DNA of 64,000 nt from Skeletonema tropicum (lineage: Eukaryota; Bacillariophyta; Thalassiosirophyceae; Thalassiosirales; Thalassiosiraceae), in NCBI GenBank assembly GCA_037178625.1, contig CM074127.1, positions 3,534,001 through 3,598,000 of the forward strand. The letters run 5' to 3'. Of the stretch, positions 1 to 10,738 are shown piece by piece. A program made the translations under genes and the position numbers. Position 1 is the first letter of the stretch. Every line of letters begins with the position of its first letter. Below the pieces are notes generated by a model. The model was not told the DNA's origin. It did no database searches and was given only the letters and a program-made list of their open reading frames with translations.

Positions 1-2
1 AT

Positions 3-792
3 GGAAAGTATGCTCATGAAGAGACTGTCGCCACTATTTCATTCTGCGAAGATTACATTTGCGTCAAGGATATGAAGGAGGCCGAAATGGTGGTTGATTA
101 CATTGTGAACGGTGGAGATAAAGAGGCATTTATGGAGTATTTTAAGAATGCCGTATCCAAGGATTTCGATCCTGATACCATGTTGGACAAGGTTGGATTG
201 GCAAATCAGACCACTATGTACAAGAAGGAGACAAGGGCCATTGGTCAGCTGATGCAGAAGGCGATGATTAAGAAATTCGGACCAGTTAATATCCAGGATC
301 ATTACTGGGAATTTGATACTATCTGTGATGCTACCCAGGTAAGTTTTCTGAGTCGTTGAATATAAGGAAGTTTATGCTAATATTGCACCGATTCTAACAT
401 TCAAAAAACTTCCTCTTTGACTTCTCGAAAATGACATAAAGGAGCGACAAGATGCTATCCACGAACTCGTCGAAAATGCAAATGACCTCGGGTTGGACTT
501 CATTCTTGTTGTTGGTGGATGGGACTCCTCTAACACCGCACATCTTCTAGAAATTCCTCAAAAGGCTGGTGTGCGTTCGTTCCATATCAACAAGTCAGAT
601 TGCATTGGAGCTGACAACACCATCACCCACCGCACGATGTCTGGAGAAATTGTCACCGAAAAATTCATTGAAGATATGGAGAAGGATGTAGTTATGGGAG
701 TCACTAGTGGAGCAAGTACACCTGATAAGGCCGTACAAGATAGTTTGAGTAGCATATTCTTGTTGAAAGAAGTTAACACTGCTGAGAACTAA
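3..792 (+). CDS. ispH: 4-hydroxy-3-methylbut-2-enyl diphosphate reductase (IspH/LytB), C-terminal part
   Basis: This is the 3' part of a plant/cyanobacterial-type IspH, the last enzyme of the plastid MEP isoprenoid pathway, which reduces HMBPP to IPP and DMAPP on a [4Fe-4S] cluster. The 5' end lies outside the window. Exon 3..338 reads in frame from base 3 and starts with the family motif HEETVAT. A 103-bp intron (339..441, CAG|GTAAGT to AAAG) is followed by exon 442..792, and the splice is phase 0. Across the junction the protein reads TICDATQERQDA, which contains a conserved cluster cysteine. The substrate-binding motifs GGWDSSNT and VTSGASTPD follow. The stop is at 790-792. The family assignment is firm; plastid location is inferred from the pathway because the N-terminus is not visible. 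Confidence 0.93.
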
Positions 793-1029
793 CTATCGTC
801 GAGACGTACCTAACTTGAAAATGATACTGATGACAAATACAGTTGAACGAAATAAGCAACAGTAGAAAAGCGTTCTTTGTAAATTACTTAGTCGAAATAA
901 TAGTACCTAAAGGACTGCAAAATAATTCACATTACCAATGGTCTAGTGATTATAAATAAAATGTGAGAACATAAGGACTAAATTGAAGCTCAACAATAAT
1001 TCACCATTACGTACTTATCTGAGAAGCAA

Positions 1030-1175
1030 TAACAAAATGGCATGATAAGTGGCAAATTGACCTAATAGGCAGCACCACATTCAAAAGCCACTTCGTACCA
1101 GAAGACGATCAATATACCAAGTTGAATCTAGAGACGTCAATACGCGCATTCAACGCTTTCAATGAAAAATTACAG
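1030..1175. repeat. Decayed satellite monomer at left array edge
   Basis: Fragments of the satellite consensus (a degenerate 'gcagcaccacattc' block and 'gcggtgatactagacaagctc' leading into the first good monomer) appear with many substitutions and gaps. Divergent edge monomers are the usual state of satellite arrays, where homogenisation is weakest at the borders. The interval 793-1029 before it shows no gene or repeat that I recognise. Confidence 0.5.
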
Positions 1176-4100
1176 TCAGCGGTGATACTAGACAAGCTCA
1201 TTTGTACTGCTCAGACGACTAGCGTCCGTAGAAGCGATGCTACAACTTCATAGCTGATGTGAGAGGTCCAGTGTGGGCTGGCCAGCAGCACTACATTCTA
1301 CCAAATAGTATCTATCGCCGTGAGTATGGGCATGAGCCGCTTCTAGTGGCCCATTGTAGTCGGCGGTGATACTAGACAAGCTCATTTGTATCGCTCAGAT
1401 ACTATCGTCGATGTTGTATTTGAGAGGTCCAGTGTGGGCTGGCCAGGAGCACTACATTCTACCAAATCGTATCTATCGCCGTCAGTATGGGCATGAGCCG
1501 CTTCTAGTGGCCCATTGTAGTCGGCGGTGATACTAGACAAGCTCATTTGTACCGCTCAGACGACTAGCGTCCGTAGAAGCGATGCTACAACCTCGTGGCT
1601 AATGTGAGAGGTCCAGTGTGGGCTGGCCAGGAGCACTACATTCTACCAAATCGTATCTATCGCCGTCAGTATGGGCATGAGCCGCTTCTAGTGGCCCATT
1701 GTAGTCGGCGGTGATACTAGAAAAGCTCATTTGTACCCCTCAGCCGACTAGCGTCCGTAGAAGCGATGCTACAACCTCGTGGCTGATGTGAGAGGTCCAG
1801 TGTGGGCTGGCCAGCAGCACTCCATTCTACCAAATCGTATCTATCGCCGTGAGTATGGGCATGAGCCGCTTCTAGTGGCCCATTGTAGTCGGCGGTGATA
1901 CTAGACAAGCTCATTTGTACCGCTCAGACGACTAGCATCCGTAGAAGCGATGCTGCAACTTCGTAGCTGATGTGAGAGGTCCAGTGTGGGCTGGCCAGCA
2001 GCACTACATTCTACCAAATCGTAATCTATCGCCGTCAGTATGGGCATGAGCCGCTTCTAGTGGCCCATTGTAGTCGGCGGTGATACTAGACAAGCTCATT
2101 TGTAACGCTCAGACGACTAGCATCCGTAGAAGCGATGCTACAACCTCGTGGCTGATGTGAGAGGTCCAGTGTGGGCTGGCCAGCAGCACTCCATTCTATT
2201 AAATCGTATCTATCGCCGTGAGTATGGGCATGAGCCGCTTCTAGTGGCCCATTGTAGTCGGCGGTGATACTAGAAAAGCTCATTTGTATCGCTCAGAGTT
2301 TATCGTCGATGTTGTATTTGAGAGGTCTAGAGTGGGCTGGCCAGGAGCACTACATTCTACCAAATCGTATCTATCGCCGTCAGTATGGGCATGAGCCGCT
2401 TCTAGTGGCCCATTGTAGTCGGCGGTGATACTAGACAAGCTCATTTGTATCGCTCAGACGACTAGCATCCGTAGAAGCGATGCTACAACCTCGTGGCTAA
2501 TGTGAGAGGTCCAGTGTGGGCTGGCCAGCAGCACTCCATTCTACCAAATCGTATCTATCGCCGTGAGTATGGGCATGAGCCGCTTCTAGTGGCCCATTGT
2601 AGTCGGCGGTGATACTAGACAAGCTCATTTGTAACGCTCAGACGACTAGCATCCGTAGAAGCGATGCTACAACCTCGTAGCCGATGTGAGAGGTCCAGTG
2701 TGGGCTTGTCAGCAGCACTCCATTCTATTAAATCGTATCTATCGCAGTGAGTATGGGCATGAGCCGCTTCTATTGGCTCATTGTAGTCGGCGGTGATACT
2801 AGACAAGCTCATTTGTATCGCTCAGAGTTTATCGTCGATGTTGTATTTGAGAGGTCTAGAGTGGGCTGGCCAGGAGCACTACATTCTACCAAATCGTATC
2901 TATCGCCGTCAGTATGGGCATGAGCCGCTTCTAGTGGCCCATTGTAGTCGGCGGTGATATGTACTAGACAAGCCCATTTGTACCGCTCAGACGACTAGCG
3001 TCCATAGAAGCAATGCTACAACTTCGTAGCTGATGTGAGAGGTCCAGTGTGGGCTGGCCAGGAGCACTACATTCTACCAAATCGTATCTATTGCCGTGAG
3101 TATGGGCATGAGCCGCTTCTAGTGGCCCATTGTAGTCGGCGGTGATACTAGACAAGCTCATTTGTACCGCTCAGACGACTAGCGTCCGTAGAAGCGATGC
3201 TACAACCTCGTGGCTGATGTGAGAGGTCCAGTGTGGGCTGGCCAGCAGCACCTACATTCTACCAAATCGTATCTATCGCCGTCAGTATGGGCATGAGCCG
3301 CTTCTAGTGGCCCATTGTAGTCGGCGGTGATACTAGTCAAGCTCATTTGTATCACTCAGACGACTAGCATCCGTGGAAGCGATGCTTCAACTTCGTAGCT
3401 GATGTGAGAGGTCCAGTGTGGGCTGGCCAGCAGCACTACATTCTACCAAATCGTATCTATCGCCGTCAGTATGGGCATGAGCCGCTTCTAGTGGCCCATT
3501 GTAGTCGGCGGTGATACTAGACAAGCTCATTTGTACCGCTCAGACGACTAACATCCGTGGAAGCGATGCTACAACCTCGTAACTGATGTGAGAGGTCCAG
3601 TGTGGGCTTGTCAGCAGCACTACATTCTACCAAATCGTAATTTTCGCCGTGAGTATGGGCATGAGCCGCTTCTAGTGGCCCATTGTAGTCGGCGGTGATA
3701 CTAGACAAGCTCATTTGTATCGCTCAGACGACTAGCATCCGTGGAAGCGATGCTACAACTTCGTAGCCGATGTGAGAGGTCCAGTGTGGGCTGGCCAGCA
3801 GCACCACATTCTACCAAATCGTAACTGTCGCCGTCAGTATGGGCATGAGCCGCTTCTAGTGGCCCATTGTAGTCGGCGGTGATATGTACTAGACAAGCTC
3901 ATTTGTACCGCTCAGACGACTAGCATCCGTAGAAGCGATGCTACAACCTCGTGGCTAATGTGAGAGGTCCAGTGTGGGCTGGCCAGGAGCACTACATTCT
4001 ACCAAATCGTATCTATCGCCGTGAGTATGGGCATGAGCCGCTTCTATTGGCCCATTGTAGTCGGCGGTGATACTAGAAAAGCTCATTTGTACCCCTCAGC

Positions 4101-6500
4101 CGACTAGCGTCCGTAGAAGCGATGCTACAACCTCGTGGCTGATGTGAGAGGTCCAGTGTGGGCTGGCCAGGCAGCACTACATTCTACCAAATCGTATCTA
4201 TCGCCGTGAGTATGGGCATGAGCCGCTTCTAGTGGCCCATTGTAGTCGGCGGTGATACTAGACAAGCTCATTTGTACCGCTCAGACGACTAGCATCCGTG
4301 GAAGCGATGCTACAACCTCGTGGCTGATGTGAGAGGTCCTAGAGTGGGCTGGCCAGGAGCACTACATTCTACCAAATCGTATCTATCGCCGTCAGTATGG
4401 GCATGAGCCGCTTCTAGTGGCCCATTGTAGTCGGCGGTGATACTAGACAAGCCCATTTGTACCGCTCAGACGACTAGCGTCCGTAGAAGCAATGCTACAA
4501 CTTCGTAGATGATGTGAGAGGTCCAGTGTGGGCTGGCCAGGAGCACTACATTCTACCAAATCGAATCTATTGCCGTCAGTATGGGCAATAGCCGCTTCTA
4601 GTGGCCCATTGTAGTCGGCGGTGATACTAGACAAGCTCATTTGTACCGCTCAGACGACTAGCGTCCGTAGAAGCGATGCTACAACCTCGTGGCTGATGTG
4701 AGAGGTCCAGTGTGGGCTGGCCAGCAGCACCACATTCTACCAAATCGTATCTATCGCCGTGAGTATGGGCATGAGCCGCTTCTAGTGGCCCATTGTAGTC
4801 GGCGGTGATACTAGACAAGCTCATTCGTATCACTCAGACGACTAGCATCCGTGGAAGCGATGCTACAACTTCGTAGCTGATGTGAGAGGTCCAGTGTGGG
4901 CTGGCCAGCAGCACTACATTCTACCAAATCGTATCTATCGCCGTCAGTATGGGCATGAGCCGCTTCTAGTGGCCCAATGTAGTCGGCGGTGATACTAGAC
5001 AAGCTCATTTGTACCGCTCAGACGACTAACATCCGTGGAAGCGATGCTACAACCTCGTAACTGATGTGAGAGGTCCAGTGTGGGCTTGTCAGCAGCACTA
5101 CATTCCACGAAATCGTATCTATCGCCGTGAGTATGGGCATGAGCCGCTTCTAGTGGCCCATTGTAGTCGGCGGTGATACTAGAAAAGCTCATTTGTATCG
5201 CTCAGACGACTAGCATCCGTGGAAGCGATGCTACAACTTCGTAGCCGATGTGAGAGGTCCAGTGTGGGCTGGCCAGCAGCACCACATTCTACCAAATCGT
5301 AACTGTCGCCGTCAGTATGGGCATGAGCCGCTTCTAGTGGCCCATTGTAGTCGGCGGTGATATGTACTAGACAAGCTCATTTGTACCGCTCAGACGACTA
5401 GCATCCGTAGAAGCGATGCTACAACCTCGTGGCTAATGTGAGAGGTCCAGTGTGGGCTGGCCAGGAGCACTACATTCTACCAAATCGTATCTATCGCCGT
5501 CAGTATGGGCATGAGCCGCTTCTAGTGGCCCATTGTAGTCGGCGGTGATACTAGACAAGCTCATTTGTACCCCTCAGCCGACTAGCGTCCGTAGAAGCGA
5601 TGCTACAACCTCGTGGCTGATGTGAGAGGTCCAGTGTGGGCTGGCCAGCAGCACTCCAGCCATTCTACCAAATCGTATCTATCGCCGTCAGTATGGGCAT
5701 GAGCCGCTTCTAGTGGCCCATTGTAGTCGGCGGTGATACTAGACAAGCTCATTTGTACCGCTCAGACGACTAGCGTCCGTAGAAGCGATGCTACAACCTC
5801 GTGGCTGATGTGAGAGGTCCAGTGTGGGCTGGCCAGCAGCACTACATTCTACCAAATCGTATCTATCGCCGTCAGTATGGGCATGAGCCGCTTCTAGTGG
5901 CCCATTGTAGTCGGCGGTGATACTAGACAAACTCATTTGTACCCCTCAGACGACTAGCGTCCGTGGAAGCGATGCCTACAACCTCGTGGCTGATGTGAGA
6001 GGTCCAGTGTGGGCTGGCCAGCAGCACTACATTCCACGAAATCGTATCAATCGCCTTCAGTATGGGCATGAGCCGCTTCTAGTGGCCCATTGTAGTCGGC
6101 GGTGATACTAGACAAGCTCATTTGTATCGCTCAGACGACTAGCATCCGTGGAAGCGATGCTACAACTTCGTAGCCGATGTGAGAGGTCCAGTGTGGGCTG
6201 GCCAGCAGCACCACATTCTACCAAATCGTAACTGTCGCCGTCAGTATGGGCATGAGCCGCTTCTAGTGGCCCATTGTAGTCGGCGGTGATATGTACTAGA
6301 CAAGCTCATTTGTACCGCTCAGACGACTAGCGTCCATAGAAGCGATGCTACAACCTCGTGGCTGATGTGAGAGGTCCAGTGTGGGCTTGTCAGCAGCACT
6401 ACATTCTACCAAATCGTATCTATCGCCGTCAGTATGGGTATGAGCTGCTTATAGTGGCCCATTGTAGTCGGCGGTGATACTAGACAAGCTCATTTGTTCT
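1176..6500. repeat. Tandem satellite array, ~184-bp monomer, 29 copies
   Basis: A head-to-tail array covers about 5.3 kb. I counted 29 occurrences of the block 'gggcatgagccgcttcta' or close variants, spaced mostly 183-186 bp apart. Monomers differ by a few percent. Two structural variants recur: short units of about 163 bp near 1396, 2291 and 2822, where about 21 bp in the middle is replaced, and units carrying a short insertion making 'gatatgtactag' at about 2957, 3884, 5360 and 6289. Each monomer holds a roughly 65-codon open frame on the minus strand. The monomer length is not a multiple of three, so successive frames do not join, and I do not call them genes. No tRNA or rRNA similarity is visible. 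Confidence 0.95.
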
Positions 6501-7020
6501 GCTCAGATGGTTGGAGGCGCTAAAGGCCAATATACTGTCTCGTAGCCGATGTGAGAGGTCCAGTTAGGGGCGGCCAGCAGCACCACATTCTATGAAATCG
6601 TATCTATCGCCGTCAGTATGGGAATGATCCGTTTCTAGTTGTTTCTCTTCTTTGGTGTTGAGACTCGACAAGCTTTTTTTGTACTGCTCAGACTTGTCGA
6701 GCTGCTGAAGTCAAGCTCATGGGCTTATGTGAGAGTTCCAGTGTTGGTCCTAATTGCTAATGAGTGCCAAATCTTGCTGGTAGGCATCACCACATTTAAA
6801 CTTTACTTCTTATCACACGGAAAGAAGGCCAATATACTCTGCTACGACAGCATAAAAGTATACTCATGAGCAATGCCCAGACGAATTGCTCGACTGGAAC
6901 CGAAGCAATTATTGTCATGACCTTGTGAGTGCCAAATTGAGCTGGCCCTCACTTCGTATCAAACGTTGCCAATATGTGCATGAGCCGCTTCTTGTGGCCC
7001 TATTTGGCTACGATAGCATA
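6501..7020. repeat. Decayed satellite monomers at right array edge
   Basis: Two to three strongly diverged monomers follow the array. Recognisable pieces include 'actcgacaagctttttttgtactgctcag' near 6660, 'tatgtgagagttccagtgt' near 6725 and 'tgcatgagccgcttcttgtggccc' near 6978. Divergence rises away from the array, as on the left side. From 7021 to 7448 I see no gene or repeat. Confidence 0.6.
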
Positions 7021-7448
7021 GAAGGGGCATTTCTTCGTTCAAGAAGTTTGGTATTTATTGGAGTTACGATGTTAAATACTTATGCTACAATGAACTCATA
7101 TGACTCCACAGCTGAGTCACAACGGTATTCGTACGTCACGAGATGTCACATGCATTGCTTTTTGTTTCCAGTTAAGTAGTTCAAAGTACACACATCATAT
7201 CAAGTGCCGTCTGCATTGAGAGAGTAGAAATGAATCGCTCGGAGGCTGCAGGAGCTTGAGAGGCCGGATCAACACTACACACTACTTATCAACCTTAGAA
7301 CTGTCCCAATCTTCTTTTTGTGATACATTTTATCAGTACATCTTCTATTTTGTGTGCCTCCTGCTACACTTTTTTGACATTTACTTCTCGCAGCAAGTTG
7401 GTTGAGGTGGTGAATTATTGATCTACATTTATTTTTCAACTCCACACT

Positions 7449-9127
7449 ATGAGTGATTCCTCTCTTTTTCACTCAGCCGCATTCATCATTGTTGAGATTG
7501 GTTTGATAATTGTAACTTTAATTGGTGAGTTCGATTTATTCTTGGAACTGCTGCATCGACCGATTGTGCATACTAACAAAGATCGTTTCGTTCTGCCGCA
7601 GCTGCTTATGAATTGTGGATTGGAGATTTCATTTGGACAAAGGAAGAAAGTCAGCGAACAACAATACAAACTCAACGTGCAGTGGGTATCGGCTACGAAC
7701 CGCTCTACAATACTACGAGAAGAGAATATTATGACAGATCACTTTCTTCTGCCACTCAGAAAGAAAACAAAACTGGATCATCGCGACGTACTTCCTCCCA
7801 AGATGACGGATATGATAGAACAACGAATCCAGGGAGAGGAAGTACAGGGGATAGCACAAGACGGTTGGTGAGTTCCAGGAAGCTTCTTTGATTTTGGGTG
7901 ATTTCATGAAAGGAATTAACGCATCTTACACTGGACAACTCCTCTTAGTTTTATAAGCTCATACTGATAGCACTTCTTTGCAGACTGATATGTTTTCCGA
8001 TAGAAACATATTCTGTCTCAAGCGCCATCACCGCGAACGATTCTTCTACAATCGTTTTCGAGATGAAACCACTACGGTGGGTAATATTACGTGCCAGCCA
8101 AACCTTACCAGACATGGCATTTGCGTCAGCATTAGGTTTGCTCATTGTTTTTTGCGCCCAAGTTGCTTATGCCGCCTTACCGCTCTCTCCACAATCAAGT
8201 GATGTTAGTATGGGTGCCGATGATAATGCAGAAGCTGTTGGACATGGGAATAATTCTCCTCAACCAGCGCAAAATGACGACTTCAACAAACAACAAAGCG
8301 TTGCATATAGAGTTCAGCTACAAAGACTTTTTGACTTTTGCGCTGGTTGTGCAAGGAAGACCGTTGCGTCGAAGATCACTTTTGCAATTTGGAACACAAT
8401 ACTACTGACCTCGTTCCTGGCAATTTTCTTAGTTGCTTTGGCAACTCCGACACTATCACTGGTCGAGGTGGAGACGTGCTTGTGGCTCGTTTTGATTAGC
8501 ATTTATTCGCTTCTGTCTCTTGTACTCATCTTTACCGGAGCAATGCTAACAAAAGCTCTACGACCAGGAATGTTACAGAGGAAAGGCGTCAACTCTCTTG
8601 CACTTCGATTAATGGGTATGTGTACATTACTGGGATGCATTTTTTTGGATCGCTTGATCTCATTTGGTATTGTTGCGCAAAGAACAAGTGTTTTCCGGAA
8701 TGATGTTCACGAGGACGGTCACTCTGGACAGTTGGTTTCTTTGGCAGTTTTCAGAATGCATGCAATCAGCTATATATTTTTCGAAATGTTACCAGTTCTG
8801 CTTATACTTCTCATCATGCATCGAAAGAAAAAGGAACCTGCTGCTAATGGACAAAGCGACGTCCTCATAACAAATTCAATCATGAGCAATATTTTTGGGA
8901 GTAGTGCAAGGCCAGGGAATTTAGACACAACACTTATTCCTCCTGCGTCGAGTGGCAGCAGCAGCAGTAAAGGAGGTGGTCTTGGGTCACGCAGGTTCCA
9001 AACATATCACGGTAGCACAAGTAGAGCAGACTCATTTCCGCCAAAAGTCACTAAACACGGAGGAAATTCGAAGATGAAAATTCAAGCAACACTATCGAAA
9101 GAAAGTTCACCACTACTAAGCAAGTGA
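7449..9127 (+). CDS. Seven-helix THH1/TOM1/TOM3-like membrane protein
   Basis: The gene has three exons, 7449..7524, 7602..7867 and 7949..9127, with introns of 77 and 81 bp and GTGAGT donors, giving 506 aa. I chose the acceptor at 7947-7948 over 7982-7983 because it keeps the frame open and adds a hydrophobic segment (FYKLILIALLCRLICFPIE). Seven hydrophobic segments can be drawn: IVEIGLIIVTLIG, FYKLILIALL, ALGLLIVFCAQVAYAAL, NTILLTSFLAIFLVAL, LVLISIYSLLSLVLIF, GMCTLLGCIFLDRLISFG and ISYIFFEMLPVLLILLIM. The last one, with its E-x-L-P motif before a basic loop, resembles the end of plant TOM1/TOM3/THH1 proteins, which are seven-pass endomembrane proteins. The C-terminal 100 residues are Ser/Gly-rich and likely cytosolic. 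The family call rests on layout and that motif, so it is moderate. Confidence 0.6.
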
Positions 9128-9806
9128 CCTCATTAGATATAGAGTTATGTACATAAAACATAGAGTGAACTTAACAAGTGTAAGTTGGATCAACCTTAAG
9201 GACTTTTAGAGTGGACGGGCGGGACTGCCTGTGGTGAACAAGGCGGGGAGGAGCAGCCCGAAACCTTGCTTCTTGTAAAATTTATCTAGAGTTTTACTAG
9301 TATTTTTATTGGGGATAACCTACGTAACAAATTGATGGGCAGATAGTATCCCGTTATTTTTTTAAGTATGTGCCCTGGGCGGGACTAACTCTATGTACTA
9401 ACCCTGTCTCGCGGCTAAATACTCCCTATAAAAAATAATGCATAGGTCACGGTTCGTTCCGGTATCATTTACCACACAAATAAAATTACTTAGGCTACAG
9501 GAGGCGGATGAAAAATATACCTGAATGAGAATGTGCAAACTACGATTAGCAGATCAGTGACCCCATTATAGGGATGAGACGGGCATGCACTCTTCTAGAA
9601 CTTAGATACGTTTACTTGCTTTGACCCGCTACCCCCACCAAATCGAAGAAAGCAGCCCCCTATGAGGTTTTAGAAATGGACATTCCGAGCTGTATCCCCG
9701 CCATCTCAATCACCATCAACCTCACGATTAAGAACTGCATTGGAGATTGGAGCTCGGCTCGCTCTTCATTCTTCCTCATAATTCTTCCTTTCATACTTAG
9801 TTGTGA
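9128..9806. other. Intergenic, no gene seen
   Basis: About 680 bp between two plus-strand genes. It is AT-rich with scattered GC-rich tracts; 'gggcgggact' occurs twice (near 9216 and 9376). I found no convincing open frame, inverted repeat or target-site duplication. It probably holds the 3' UTR of the upstream gene and the promoter of the ankyrin gene. Confidence 0.4.
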
Positions 9807-10532
9807 ATGATCCACCAAAGCTGCAAAAAGCAACTTCATCTCAACATCAGCATGCGATCAGAGGAGCACTCTACCGAACTCAACACAGCAGCTATGTCGT
9901 ATTTGAACATACTTTTATGTTCTATCGAGGCGAAAGATTGGGAACTGTTCCGTGAAGTCGGTATAAGAAAGCCCCAAGCGTTCAGAGCTCTCTCTGATAT
10001 ATTGGCTACGTCAAGTGAATTTAACGGTATGACTTTTCTGCATGCAGCTCTGAGACACAATCCTCCGCTAAGCATCATATCAGGCATTACGAAGATCTGC
10101 CCTGATACTCCAAGTCGTCGAGATTGCCTCAATAGAACTGCTCTTCATGTCGCCGCAGGAGTTGGAGCAAACGCAGATGTAATCAAGTACCTTGCCATGG
10201 CAGCTCCTGAGACATGCAGAGTCCAAGATGCAGACGGCCGAACTCCCCTTCATTTTGCGTGCGATGTAGACTGTCAGCTGTTCGAAGGTGAAGAACGAAA
10301 ACGCGAACCACCATCCTATGAAATGGTACACACACTGCTGTGTGCAAACTATTCCTCTGCTGCAATTGAGGATGCTGACGAAATGTCCCCCCTTGAGTAT
10401 GCTATCTTTTCTAATGCCGATTTGAAAGTGATTAAGCTGTTGCAAAAGGCAGTACAGAAACACGTAAAGAGATTGGACGCAAGCCGAAAGGAGAGACAGA
10501 ACCAAGGCATCGCTCTCAATGCAGCTGTGTGA
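9807..10532 (+). CDS. Ankyrin-repeat protein
   Basis: A single exon encodes 241 aa. Three ankyrin-type units are visible: NGMTFLHAALRHNPPLSIISGI (about residues 73-95), NRTALHVAAGVGANADVIKYLA (about 109-131) and DGRTPLHFACDVD followed by a longer insertion (about 141-155). A fourth, weaker unit is MSPLEYAIFSNADLKVIKLLQ near residue 200. The units show the TxLHxA core of the ankyrin helix-turn-helix. Ankyrin repeats bind other proteins; the partner cannot be read from the sequence. Diatom genomes hold many such short ankyrin proteins. Met residues at positions 16 and 30 are alternative starts. No signal peptide or membrane segment is apparent. Confidence 0.75.
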   Translation: MIHQSCKKQLHLNISMRSEEHSTELNTAAMSYLNILLCSIEAKDWELFREVGIRKPQAFRALSDILATSSEFNGMTFLHAALRHNPPLSIISGITKICPDTPSRRDCLNRTALHVAAGVGANADVIKYLAMAAPETCRVQDADGRTPLHFACDVDCQLFEGEERKREPPSYEMVHTLLCANYSSAAIEDADEMSPLEYAIFSNADLKVIKLLQKAVQKHVKRLDASRKERQNQGIALNAAV

Positions 10533-10738
10533 ACAAAGATGTCTCAGTGTATAGTAAGAACTAGCTACATATGTCTTAGAATGAATAAATTTAGTCCATA
10601 GGAGTTCAACATCCTTAAGTCAAATAATAGACACAAGATGAACGACCTAAGAGTAGTCACTTCTTATCATTGCGTTACAACTTGTTACTGAGTTGAGGCT
10701 TCTGATTCCATAGCCGTTGCAGGATCAACTTTTCTCTC

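Noticed and set aside
1717..5936. Repeated ~65-codon minus-strand open frames (MSLSSITADYNGPLEAAHAH type), one in most satellite monomers
   Set aside because: The monomer is not a multiple of three, so frames do not link. Variation shows no codon-position pattern that I can see, and some monomers break the frame. They follow from base composition of the repeat.
9209..9601. Possible TIR element with TAGAGTGG-like ends
   Set aside because: The two ends match only in part and the flanks give no exact duplication.
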